The position numbers were made by a program, and so were the translations under genes. From positions 1-14,802 of the forward strand of contig CALICC010000415.1 of NCBI GenBank assembly GCA_938049325.1: 14,802 bases of DNA, given 5' to 3'. The DNA comes from an uncultured Ilumatobacter sp. Lineage in GTDB: Bacteria; Actinomycetota; Acidimicrobiia; Acidimicrobiales; Ilumatobacteraceae. Positions 1 to 6,593 of this stretch are shown one piece after another. The notes under the pieces were generated by a model that searched no databases, was not told where the DNA came from, and worked only from the letters and a program-made list of their open reading frames with translations. Numbering within the stretch: the first letter of the stretch is position 1; each line of letters opens with the position of its first letter.

Positions 1-258
1 GCCGATGGCACGCGCTGCGCATTCATCGAAGGGATCGACAACGACGAGGACCTCGCGAACGAACTGTTCGCGCACGGTGGCAACGAGTCGCGACGCCTGT
101 TGGAGTTCGCCGTCGATCGTCGTGCTTTGAGCGGCGACACCGATTGTCTCGTCGCGTCGCTGAACGCGGAGTCGGGGCAGGTGATCTCGCACATGATCCT
201 CGACCTCGGCTCAGACGTGGTGCTCGACGCCATCGACAGCGCCGTTGCCGCCTGCTGA
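1..258 (+). CDS. C-terminal fragment of an unrecognised protein
   Basis: Reading frame 1 is open from the first base to a TGA at 256-258, giving 85 residues of a protein whose start lies before the window. The fragment is acidic, has no obvious membrane segment and ends DAIDSAVAAC. I recognise no family. Codon use (strong G/C third-position preference) agrees with it being a real gene. Its stop is separated from the stop of the opposing fumarase gene by a single base, so the two are convergent with no room for a separate terminator. Function unknown. Confidence 0.6.
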   Translation, partial: ADGTRCAFIEGIDNDEDLANELFAHGGNESRRLLEFAVDRRALSGDTDCLVASLNAESGQVISHMILDLGSDVVLDAIDSAVAAC

Positions 259-259
259 A

Positions 260-1927
260 TCAGCGCAACGTGACGGGCATCGAGGCTTCGGCGCGGACCT
301 TCGCATAGAAGTCGTTGCCTTTGTCGTCGACGACCACGAACGCCGGGAAGTTCTCGACTTCGATCTTCCAAATGGCTTCCATGCCGAGCTCCGGGTACTC
401 GAGCACGTCGACCTTCGTGATGTTGTCGAGCGCGAGACGCGCCGCGGGCCCGCCGATGGAGCCCAAGTAGAAGCCGCCGTTGTCGTTGCACGAGTCGGTG
501 ACCTGCTTCGAGCGGTTGCCTTTCGCAAGCATCACCATCGACCCGCCCGCTGCTTGGAACTCGGGGACGTAGGAGTCCATGCGTCCCGCCGTGGTCGGTC
601 CGAACGACCCGGATGCGTAGCCCTCCGGCGTCTTGGCCGGCCCCGCGTAGTAGACCGCGTGGTCCTTCCAGTACTGCGGCATCTCCTCGCCGGCGTCGAG
701 GCGCTCTTTGATCTTGGCGTGCGCGATGTCGCGGGCGACGATCATCGGCCCGCTCAACATCACCTGCGTGGTGACCGGAAGTTCGGCGAGCACGGCGCGG
801 ATGTCGTTCATCGGTTGATTGAGGTCGATGTGTACCGGCTCGGCGTCGAGGAGGTCCGCCGAGTCCACGGCAGGGAGGAAACGCGCCGGATCGGTTTCGA
901 GTTGCTCGAGGAAGAGTCCTTCGCTCGTGATCTTGCCCATTGCCTGGCGATCGGCAGAGCATGACACGGCCATACCGACGGGGCAGGAGGCACCGTGGCG
1001 GGGGAGGCGGATGATGCGGACGTCGTGGCAGAAGTACTTGCCGCCGAACTGCGCGCCCACGCCGGTGTTCTGGGCGAGTTCGAGCACCTTGGCTTCGAGG
1101 TCGAGGTCGCGAAACGCGTGGCCGGACGGCGAGCCGGCGGTCGGCAACGCATCGAGATAGTGCGCGCTGGCGAGCTTCGCGGTTTCGACGGCGATCTCGG
1201 CTGACGTGCCACCGATGACGATGGCGAGGTGGTACGGCGGGCAGGCCGAGGTTCCGATTGCCTGGATCTTGTCGAAGATCCACGGCAGCAGTGTGGCTTC
1301 GTTGAGCAGTGCCTTGGTTTCCTGGAACAGGAAGCTCTTGTTTGCCGAGCCGCCGCCTTTGGCCATGAAGAGGAACTTGTAGGCGTCGCCGTCGATCGCG
1401 TTGATCTTGATCTCAGCGGGCAGGTTCGTGCCCGTGTTCTTCTCGGTGTACATGTCGAGCGGCGCCATCTGGCTGTAGCGCAAGTTCGAGGTGAGGTAGG
1501 TGTCGGCGATGCCGAACGCGATTTGTTCCTCGTCGCCCCCACCAGTGAAGACGTACTGCCCCTTCTTTCCCTTGACGATCGCTGTGCCCGTGTCTTGGCA
1601 CATCGGCAGCACGCCGCCGGCGGCGATCGATGCGTTCTTGAGCAGGTCGAGTGCGACGAAGCGATCGTTGTCGGAGGCTTCAGGGTCATCGAGGATGTTG
1701 CGGAGCTGCCGAAGGTGGCTGGAGCGCAGGTAGTGCGCGATGTCGTGCATCGCGGCGGCGGTCAGTGTTCGAATCGCCTCGGGCTCGACCTTCAAGAAGG
1801 TGCCTTCGGGTGTGTCGAAAGTGGAAACGCCTTCGGTGGAAACGAGGCGGTACTCGGTCGTGTCGTCACCCAGCGGGAACATCTCGGTGTAGTCGAAGTC
1901 GGCTGGTGTGTCGTGGGCGTCGGCCAT
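260..1927 (-). CDS. fum: Class I (iron-sulfur) fumarate hydratase
   Basis: This 555-residue protein should catalyse the reversible hydration of fumarate to L-malate in the TCA cycle, in the cytoplasm, using an oxygen-sensitive [4Fe-4S] cluster. It has the fused two-domain architecture of E. coli FumA/FumB. Cysteines at 110 (GGVLPMCQDTG), 229 (GTSACPPYH) and 323 (AVSCSADRQ) have spacings of 119 and 94, the same as the cluster ligands C105/C224/C318 recalled for E. coli FumA. The C-terminal beta domain includes SGPMIVARDIAHAK and SFGPTTAGRMD. The frame stays open for 76 codons upstream, but that extension is Arg/Pro-rich and unlike fumarase. I chose the ATG at 1927 because MADAHDTPADFDYTEMFPLG begins the conserved part and a TATGCT box sits 6 nt before it. 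It is divergent from the hemolysin III-like gene, with a 65-bp shared gap. Confidence 0.95.
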   Translation of the reverse strand: MADAHDTPADFDYTEMFPLGDDTTEYRLVSTEGVSTFDTPEGTFLKVEPEAIRTLTAAAMHDIAHYLRSSHLRQLRNILDDPEASDNDRFVALDLLKNASIAAGGVLPMCQDTGTAIVKGKKGQYVFTGGGDEEQIAFGIADTYLTSNLRYSQMAPLDMYTEKNTGTNLPAEIKINAIDGDAYKFLFMAKGGGSANKSFLFQETKALLNEATLLPWIFDKIQAIGTSACPPYHLAIVIGGTSAEIAVETAKLASAHYLDALPTAGSPSGHAFRDLDLEAKVLELAQNTGVGAQFGGKYFCHDVRIIRLPRHGASCPVGMAVSCSADRQAMGKITSEGLFLEQLETDPARFLPAVDSADLLDAEPVHIDLNQPMNDIRAVLAELPVTTQVMLSGPMIVARDIAHAKIKERLDAGEEMPQYWKDHAVYYAGPAKTPEGYASGSFGPTTAGRMDSYVPEFQAAGGSMVMLAKGNRSKQVTDSCNDNGGFYLGSIGGPAARLALDNITKVDVLEYPELGMEAIWKIEVENFPAFVVVDDKGNDFYAKVRAEASMPVTLR

Positions 1928-1933
1928 GCGTCG

Positions 1934-1939
1934 AGCATA
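1934..1939 (-). promoter_or_regulatory. Putative leaderless -10 box of the fumarase gene
   Basis: TATGCT on the minus strand ends 6 nt before the fumarase ATG at 1927, fitting TANNNT with transcription starting at or next to the A of ATG. No Shine-Dalgarno is seen and no convincing -35 stands out. Confidence 0.45.
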
Positions 1940-1979
1940 TGCGTGCGGGGCGCGCAGGGCCCCGTCCGTCCGAGAGCGG

Positions 1980-1985
1980 TACCCT
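1980..1985 (+). promoter_or_regulatory. Putative leaderless -10 box of the hemolysin III-like gene
   Basis: TACCCT lies 7 nt before the ATG at 1993, the spacing expected if transcription starts at the start codon. There is no clear -35 hexamer. It shares the 65-bp divergent gap with the fumarase promoter, so the two polymerases would compete or be co-regulated. Confidence 0.4.
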
Positions 1986-1992
1986 GCGCTCA

Positions 1993-2640
1993 ATGGTGTC
2001 GAGTGCGGAGTCGGCGGAGCGGCCGTCATGGCGCGGGTGGCTGCATACCGCCGCGTTCGCAGTTGCGGTTCCGGCAGGGATCGCGCTCGTTGCCGCGTCT
2101 GATCAGGCTGCTGCGCGAGCGTCGGCTGCGCTGTACGCGTTGTCGCTGGCAGCAATGCTCGGTCTGTCGGCGGCGTATCACCGTTTGGCGAAGTCGGAGA
2201 CCGCCCGACGCCGGATGCAGCGACTCGATCATGCGGGCATCTTCTTGCTGATCGCAGGAACGTACGTGCCCATCACCATGGTGGCGTTCCCGCAGAAGTG
2301 GGGAATCCCGGTGATGGCGGTGATCGGCGTGGCGGCAGTGGTCGGCATCGTGCTCAAACTTGTCGCGTTCGAACGGGCCGGCCTGCTCGGCTACCTGCTG
2401 TATCCGCTGATGGGATGGACCGCGGTCGTGACGATCCCCGTGCTCCTCGACCGGTTGACGCCGGTCCAGCTGACGTTTCTCGTGGCGGGTGGCCTCGTGT
2501 ACACCCTCGGGATCCCGGTTCTGGTGACTCGCCGGCCCGATCCGTGGCCCACGACCTTCGGTTATCACGAGATCTGGCACACGTTCGTCGTGGTCGCCGC
2601 GGCGTTGCACTTCGTCACCGTGACGTCGATCGTCGCCTGA
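1993..2640 (+). CDS. Hemolysin III / PAQR-like integral membrane protein
   Basis: The 215-residue protein is mostly hydrophobic, with about seven membrane segments as in the bacterial hemolysin III (YqfA/YplQ) family. Diagnostic features are visible in order: SAAYH at 59-63 (the SxxxH motif), LDHAGIFLLIAGTYVPI starting near 78 with Asp79, and GYHEIWHTF near 190 giving the H192xxxH196 pair. In PAQR relatives these His residues plus the Asp form a metal site linked to lipid-amide hydrolase chemistry. In bacteria the physiological role is unsettled, and haemolysis was described only for some members. Length matches the family (about 200-220). The start at 1993 is preferred because it follows a -10-like box and gives a short cytoplasmic N-terminus (MVSSAESAERPSW) before the first helix. 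An alternative GTG is the next codon. The following gene starts 49 bp downstream on the same strand but seems to have its own promoter. Confidence 0.88.
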   Translation: MVSSAESAERPSWRGWLHTAAFAVAVPAGIALVAASDQAAARASAALYALSLAAMLGLSAAYHRLAKSETARRRMQRLDHAGIFLLIAGTYVPITMVAFPQKWGIPVMAVIGVAAVVGIVLKLVAFERAGLLGYLLYPLMGWTAVVTIPVLLDRLTPVQLTFLVAGGLVYTLGIPVLVTRRPDPWPTTFGYHEIWHTFVVVAAALHFVTVTSIVA

Positions 2641-2652
2641 CAACGCCGTTGT
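2640..2652. promoter_or_regulatory. 13-bp perfect palindrome before the nuclease gene
   Basis: ACAACG-C-CGTTGT begins on the last base of the hemolysin III-like stop codon and touches the proposed -35 of the next gene. With a one-base centre it cannot form a useful RNA hairpin, so a small operator for a dimeric regulator is more likely than a terminator. It could also be chance. Confidence 0.25.
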
Positions 2653-2681
2653 TCACCGCGCGCCCGACAGCGACGTAACAT
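2652..2681 (+). promoter_or_regulatory. Putative promoter of the NucA/NucB-domain gene
   Basis: TTCACC (2652-2657) and TAACAT (2676-2681) are separated by 18 bp and resemble -35 and -10 elements. The -10 ends 8 nt before the ATG at 2690, consistent with a leaderless or near-leaderless transcript. No Shine-Dalgarno is present. Confidence 0.4.
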
Positions 2682-2689
2682 CGTCCGCC

Positions 2690-5164
2690 ATGACATCGCC
2701 GAATGGTGCACCTCGGACGCTTCGCTCGATCAGCCTGCTGGTGCTGTTCAGTCTGGTCGCTACGGCCTGTCAGCTCGTCGAGGGGAACCAGTACCGGCAA
2801 ACGGCCGATGACTACTTCGTGAGTGCGTCCGTCACGTCAGAGCTCGCGCTCCTGGTCTCTCAGGCTTGCGATGACGACACCGATTGCCTGGGCGGCTTCT
2901 TCGACACGATCTTCGCGCCGCGCGCGTCGCCCGACATCGACACAGGCGGCGAGCAACTCGTGGATCTGATCTCGGCCCAATCTGCCGGCGGCGGCCTCAA
3001 CGATCAGTTCGGCGCACTGAGCCCCGGCGACTGCCTCCGAGTTCCGAAGAACGGCGACCCGATCTCCGTCGAACCGGCTGGGTCGGACGATTGCGACGCC
3101 GGCGAGAGTCTCGCCGGCGAGAACATCGTGTGCGATTTCTCGACCATCCCCACCGGTGACAACGGTGTCGGATGGGAACTGGTGGCCGGCGCGGCGAGTC
3201 ACGTCGTGTCGCGGTCGACCGGCGGATCGTTCGAGGTCATTCACACGACGTCGGAAGGTGTGCAGTTCCTCGACGAGAATCCTCCCGTCGCGGCCACGTA
3301 TCGCGTCCAGGCATTCGCCGCTTCTGGTGCTCTCGTCGGCACGGGCCAATGCATCGATGAGGCCTTCGATGTCGGCGTCGACCCCGACTTCTACTCGCCG
3401 CCGACCCTGCCAGATGGCGAGGTGGGTGGGACCGGAAGCAACGGACTGCCGACGCCGATCCCGGCGACGCCACCCCCTCCAGCGTCGGCGCTTCCCGAGA
3501 CCGCGGGTCACGTGTGCACAGCCGGGTTCTTGCGACAGGACCTGCCTGCCGGAGGTGGCACGACCAAATACGCACGCATCACTGTGCCTCGCGGCACGAC
3601 GCTGGTGATGGATGTTGGCAACTACAAGACCGAAACCTTCAGCGGCAACTGGGCGGCGGAAGTCAACCTGTACGATCGCAACGACGACGGAACGCTCGGT
3701 GTGCGGCGCGACCGCTACGGGTTCTCGACGCCGTACTACTGGAACCAGACGTCGTACCCAAACAACAACATCTCCGTGTTCACGAACAGCGGGAACACCC
3801 GCGAGTTCCTGATCCAGACCAACGTCTTGGTGAGCGTGTCGGTCAGCGCGAGCGAGGGCGCGTACTTCACGGCGGAGAACTTCCGCTTCGTCGATGCCGA
3901 CGGCGAGGTCGTCGGCAAGCCGTGCGAACTCCCGCAGGCTGCCAGCTGCAAAGCTGACGGCGGCAACGTCTTCTTCCTCGAACCGACCGTCATCGACGGT
4001 GAGACGTATCAGGGTTGCTACTTCCACGACAGTTGTGTGTCCGACCTGCCGTCGATCGTGGGCGCTGTGTCGGAGTGGGCGTGTGAGAACGACGACTGGC
4101 TGAAGGCAGCATTGGTCGTTGCCGGCGCGACAGCATTCGTGCTCGGCGTGATCGTGATCGGACCGGGCATCGCGGTTGCCGGTGGATTGAATGCGCTGGC
4201 AGCTGCGCCGGTCGGGTTCCTCGGAACAGGCGCGGCGGCAACCATCAGCATCACGTTCGCAGGCGGGTCCTCAACGATCTGGACCATCGCCGGCGGTGCC
4301 GGAATCATCGGGGGAGCGGCCGCAGTGGCGTACGGATTGCTCGCTGACGAGAATCCTGTCGAGTACACGTTCGATGCCGGGACGGGCACGATCACCACGA
4401 CTGCGCCGTCGGTCACCGATGTGCTCGCGGACCGATCGGCAACGGTGTCGCAGATCAACAACAACCCAGACCTGCCTCAAGCCCAGCGCGATGGTTTGAT
4501 CCGCGCGATCAAGTACGCCGTGGCCACCTGTCTCGCGAGCATGACGGTCGGTGTTGCGCAGCGGATTGCCTCGGTGGTTTGGCCTGGTCAAGACGTCACA
4601 GACGGAACCGGTTTCGTCCGAGTGGTCGAAGGCGTCACGCAGCACGTCTGTGAGTTCGTGCCGATCATCGTCTCAGGCGGATTGTCGAAGACGACGCTGC
4701 GCCCGATCGCTCAGGCGACTGCGCACATCAGCGAGGTGCTGTACAACACGGCACCGGTCGCGACCGAGCAGCACACCGGGCTCCAGCCCGACCTGCCGCG
4801 CACCGAGTGGTTCTTCCTCGATCGGCGAGTTGGCGGGCGCACCGAGTGGTACACCGCCAATGCCTACGGCTGCAGCGTGCAGAACGTCGGCAACGACTGC
4901 GACGAGTGGCCGTGGGCGGCGACGAATCAGTACGGACCGGCCGCCGGCGACAAGGCCCAGGCGCATCTGCGGATCATCTCGTCGAGCCACAACAGAGTCA
5001 GTGGTCGAGAGCTCCAGACGTTCTACGGGAGCGGGATTGGTTGTGGCGTCGGCGATGGCGAGCTGTTCATGGCGGTCCCGGTCCCGGCTGAACTGATGCT
5101 GGCGAACGCCGGCCCATTGTCGGGGTTGCCGATTCCGACCCAGTTCGTGTGCCCGGCGCTCTGA
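2690..5164 (+). CDS. Secreted multidomain protein with C-terminal NucA/NucB-type DNase domain
   Basis: The 824-residue protein begins with a signal peptide: Arg at 9 and 12, hydrophobic 13-26, and Cys27 in LVATAC, a weak lipobox with Ala at -3, so lipoprotein anchoring is possible rather than certain. Residues about 30-230 are cysteine-containing, with a beta-rich stretch. Residues 240-270 are a Pro-rich linker. Residues about 275-405 look like a beta-sandwich, similar in style to PPC domains. Residues 470-552 are hydrophobic and Gly/Ala-rich, with room for two or three membrane segments. The C-terminus matches the NucA/NucB pattern: GNDCDEWPWAATNQYG (734-749) for the family's CDEYPFAST box, RIISSSHNRVSGRELQTFYG (761-780) for its N-x-GG-x-FY box, and DGELFMAVPVP near 789. 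That family consists of secreted, metal-dependent non-specific DNases, and the Asp-Glu pair (here D738, E739) is thought to be catalytic. Likely extracellular or cell-surface DNA degradation. The domain call is from pattern recall; the upstream domains are inference. Confidence 0.72.
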   Translation: MTSPNGAPRTLRSISLLVLFSLVATACQLVEGNQYRQTADDYFVSASVTSELALLVSQACDDDTDCLGGFFDTIFAPRASPDIDTGGEQLVDLISAQSAGGGLNDQFGALSPGDCLRVPKNGDPISVEPAGSDDCDAGESLAGENIVCDFSTIPTGDNGVGWELVAGAASHVVSRSTGGSFEVIHTTSEGVQFLDENPPVAATYRVQAFAASGALVGTGQCIDEAFDVGVDPDFYSPPTLPDGEVGGTGSNGLPTPIPATPPPPASALPETAGHVCTAGFLRQDLPAGGGTTKYARITVPRGTTLVMDVGNYKTETFSGNWAAEVNLYDRNDDGTLGVRRDRYGFSTPYYWNQTSYPNNNISVFTNSGNTREFLIQTNVLVSVSVSASEGAYFTAENFRFVDADGEVVGKPCELPQAASCKADGGNVFFLEPTVIDGETYQGCYFHDSCVSDLPSIVGAVSEWACENDDWLKAALVVAGATAFVLGVIVIGPGIAVAGGLNALAAAPVGFLGTGAAATISITFAGGSSTIWTIAGGAGIIGGAAAVAYGLLADENPVEYTFDAGTGTITTTAPSVTDVLADRSATVSQINNNPDLPQAQRDGLIRAIKYAVATCLASMTVGVAQRIASVVWPGQDVTDGTGFVRVVEGVTQHVCEFVPIIVSGGLSKTTLRPIAQATAHISEVLYNTAPVATEQHTGLQPDLPRTEWFFLDRRVGGRTEWYTANAYGCSVQNVGNDCDEWPWAATNQYGPAAGDKAQAHLRIISSSHNRVSGRELQTFYGSGIGCGVGDGELFMAVPVPAELMLANAGPLSGLPIPTQFVCPAL

Positions 5165-5169
5165 GTTCC

Positions 5170-5197
5170 GCGTTTCCCCACTGGTCTGCGTTTCCCC
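5170..5197. repeat. Short direct repeat in a convergent gap
   Basis: GCGTTTCCCC occurs at 5170-5179 and again at 5188-5197, 18 bp apart, in the 58-bp gap between the converging nuclease and hydrolase genes. There is no strong hairpin or T-run, so a Rho-independent terminator is not evident here. Its significance is unknown. Confidence 0.3.
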
Positions 5198-5222
5198 GTC
5201 AGGAAGGCCGGATCGGGTCCGT

Positions 5223-6551
5223 CTACTTGACGAGGAAGTTGATGTCGTCGGGAATCTCGAAGGCGTCGGGTGTGATCATCGGGGAACCGTCGAAGATGGC
5301 ATCGAGGAACGTGATCGCAAACGTGTTGGTGAGTTCTTGAGCTCTGTCGATCGCCATGTCGCCGACGCTGCATCCTTCGGTCGCTGAGGCTTCGATGGCG
5401 TCGATCACGGCCTGGCTCACCTCGGGCAGCGACGGGAAGAAATCGAGGTAGGCGCACAGGTCAGTGAACGTGTTGTGCTGGGCGTCGACGAGCTCGACAC
5501 GGAAGTGCGGGGAACTCGCGGTGAGATCCCACGCCCGCGTCACGTTCGGGTCGATCGGGGTCGTCTGGTCGTTCGTGCCGACGATGACCAGCGCCGGGAT
5601 GTCGATCGCGGCCAGCCGCTCGTCGCTGAGCAGTTGGTTCGCCGGATCGTTGCCGCCCACTGCTGGAGCAAGCGGGATGATCGCGTCGATGCGCGGGTCG
5701 GCGTCGATCGCTCCGAGGTCGTTGTCGAACCCGGATGCCGCTGCGTAGGTCGTGAACCCGCCGAACGAGTGGCCGGTGATGGCGATCTGATCGGGGTTGA
5801 TCGACGCCACGAACGCGGTGGTTTCTGCGCTCTCGGGGTTGAGCATCTCGTCGATGACGACACGCACGTCCTGCGGACGGTTCAGTGCGATCAGGTTCGT
5901 CGGGTCGCTTGATTCGGTCACGCGCTCGACGGCGGTGTTGCCGGTGTGGTCGGGCGCGACGACCACGTAGCCGTTGCTTGCGATCGTCTCGGTGTAGTTC
6001 GAGTGGATGTAGCGCTGGCCGCCAGAGCCGTGGGAGTACACGACCATCGGGAAGGGACCGTCGGTCGAGATCGTCGCGGGGTCGGCCGTGATCGCGACGG
6101 GTGACTCGTAGTAGTCGCCGGTGACGAACGTGTACCGGTGAGGTTCGCCAATTGCATCTGCAGGGAGCGGGAACCAGACATCGACAGTCAACGGACGATT
6201 CCGTTCCACATCGGTGATCGTGATCGTCGTGACGCCGACTTCGTATTCACCGAGCCCCACCAGCGGAAGTTCGTCCAGCGCGGGCTCCGTCACCGGGGGT
6301 TCCGTGACCGGCGGGTCGGTGGCTGGTGGGTCAGTGGGTGGCGGTTCAGTCGCTGCGGGTTCCGTCGCCGGGGGGTCGGTTGCTGGCGGTTCCGTTGCTG
6401 GGGGTTCGGACGCCGCAGGCTCGGAGTCGGGTGTCGAAGCCGGAGCCGACTCCTCGGACGGCGTCTCGGAGCTTGATGTCTCTCCGTCGCTCCCACCGCA
6501 CGAGGCGGCGATGAGTGCGGCGGACAGGAGAGTGACGACGGATCGGCGCAT
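5223..6551 (-). CDS. Lipoprotein alpha/beta hydrolase, PAF-acetylhydrolase-like
   Basis: The 442-residue precursor has a signal peptide ending LIAASC-GG (Cys18, lipobox with Ala at -3), so it is probably a lipid-anchored, surface-exposed esterase. Residues about 20-92 are a low-complexity Ser/Glu then Pro-Pro-x-Thr-Glu/Asp-Pro linker holding the enzyme away from the membrane. The alpha/beta-hydrolase domain follows: oxyanion loop YSHGSGG (172-178), nucleophile elbow GHSFGG with Ser262, acid Asp328 in VGTNDQTTP, and His359 in DAQHNTF. The layout resembles the PAF-acetylhydrolase/dienelactone-hydrolase group. Natural substrates could be short-chain esters, oxidised phospholipids or polyesters, and the sequence alone does not say which. 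It lies 42 bp downstream of hrpB on the same strand. A weak GGCAGG is 8 nt before the ATG. Start choice is firm because it creates the signal peptide. Confidence 0.87.
   Translation of the reverse strand: MRRSVVTLLSAALIAASCGGSDGETSSSETPSEESAPASTPDSEPAASEPPATEPPATDPPATEPAATEPPPTDPPATDPPVTEPPVTEPALDELPLVGLGEYEVGVTTITITDVERNRPLTVDVWFPLPADAIGEPHRYTFVTGDYYESPVAITADPATISTDGPFPMVVYSHGSGGQRYIHSNYTETIASNGYVVVAPDHTGNTAVERVTESSDPTNLIALNRPQDVRVVIDEMLNPESAETTAFVASINPDQIAITGHSFGGFTTYAAASGFDNDLGAIDADPRIDAIIPLAPAVGGNDPANQLLSDERLAAIDIPALVIVGTNDQTTPIDPNVTRAWDLTASSPHFRVELVDAQHNTFTDLCAYLDFFPSLPEVSQAVIDAIEASATEGCSVGDMAIDRAQELTNTFAITFLDAIFDGSPMITPDAFEIPDDINFLVK
6283..6432. repeat. Degenerate 15-bp tandem repeat encoding a PPATEP-like linker
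   Basis: About ten 15-bp units, such as ggttccgtgaccggc at 6298-6312 and gggtcggttgctggc at 6373-6387, lie inside the hydrolase gene. They encode its repeated Pro-Pro-x-Thr-Glu/Asp linker on the minus strand. Units differ mostly at third positions, and the unit length is a multiple of three, so expansion or contraction keeps frame. Edges are approximate. Confidence 0.8.
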
Positions 6552-6593
6552 GTCTGCAGCCTGCCAGATTCACCACCGCTCCCGCGAGTCTGT

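Noticed and set aside
1928..2155. 76-residue N-terminal extension of the fumarase
   Set aside because: It is Arg/Pro-rich, unlike class I fumarases, overlaps the divergent gene, and the ATG at 1927 has a promoter box 6 nt upstream.
1229..2251. 340-codon plus-strand open frame across the fumarase gene
   Set aside because: It is antisense to a clear fumarase, is Arg/Val-rich without family features, and runs through the fumarase promoter. Long antisense frames are expected in GC-rich coding DNA.
2837..4027. 396-codon minus-strand open frame inside the nuclease gene
   Set aside because: There is no family similarity. The plus-strand protein has a signal peptide and a coherent domain order through this region.
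6283..6432. Possible CRISPR or intergenic satellite repeat
   Set aside because: Units are 15 bp, contiguous without spacers, in frame and coding for a Pro-rich linker.
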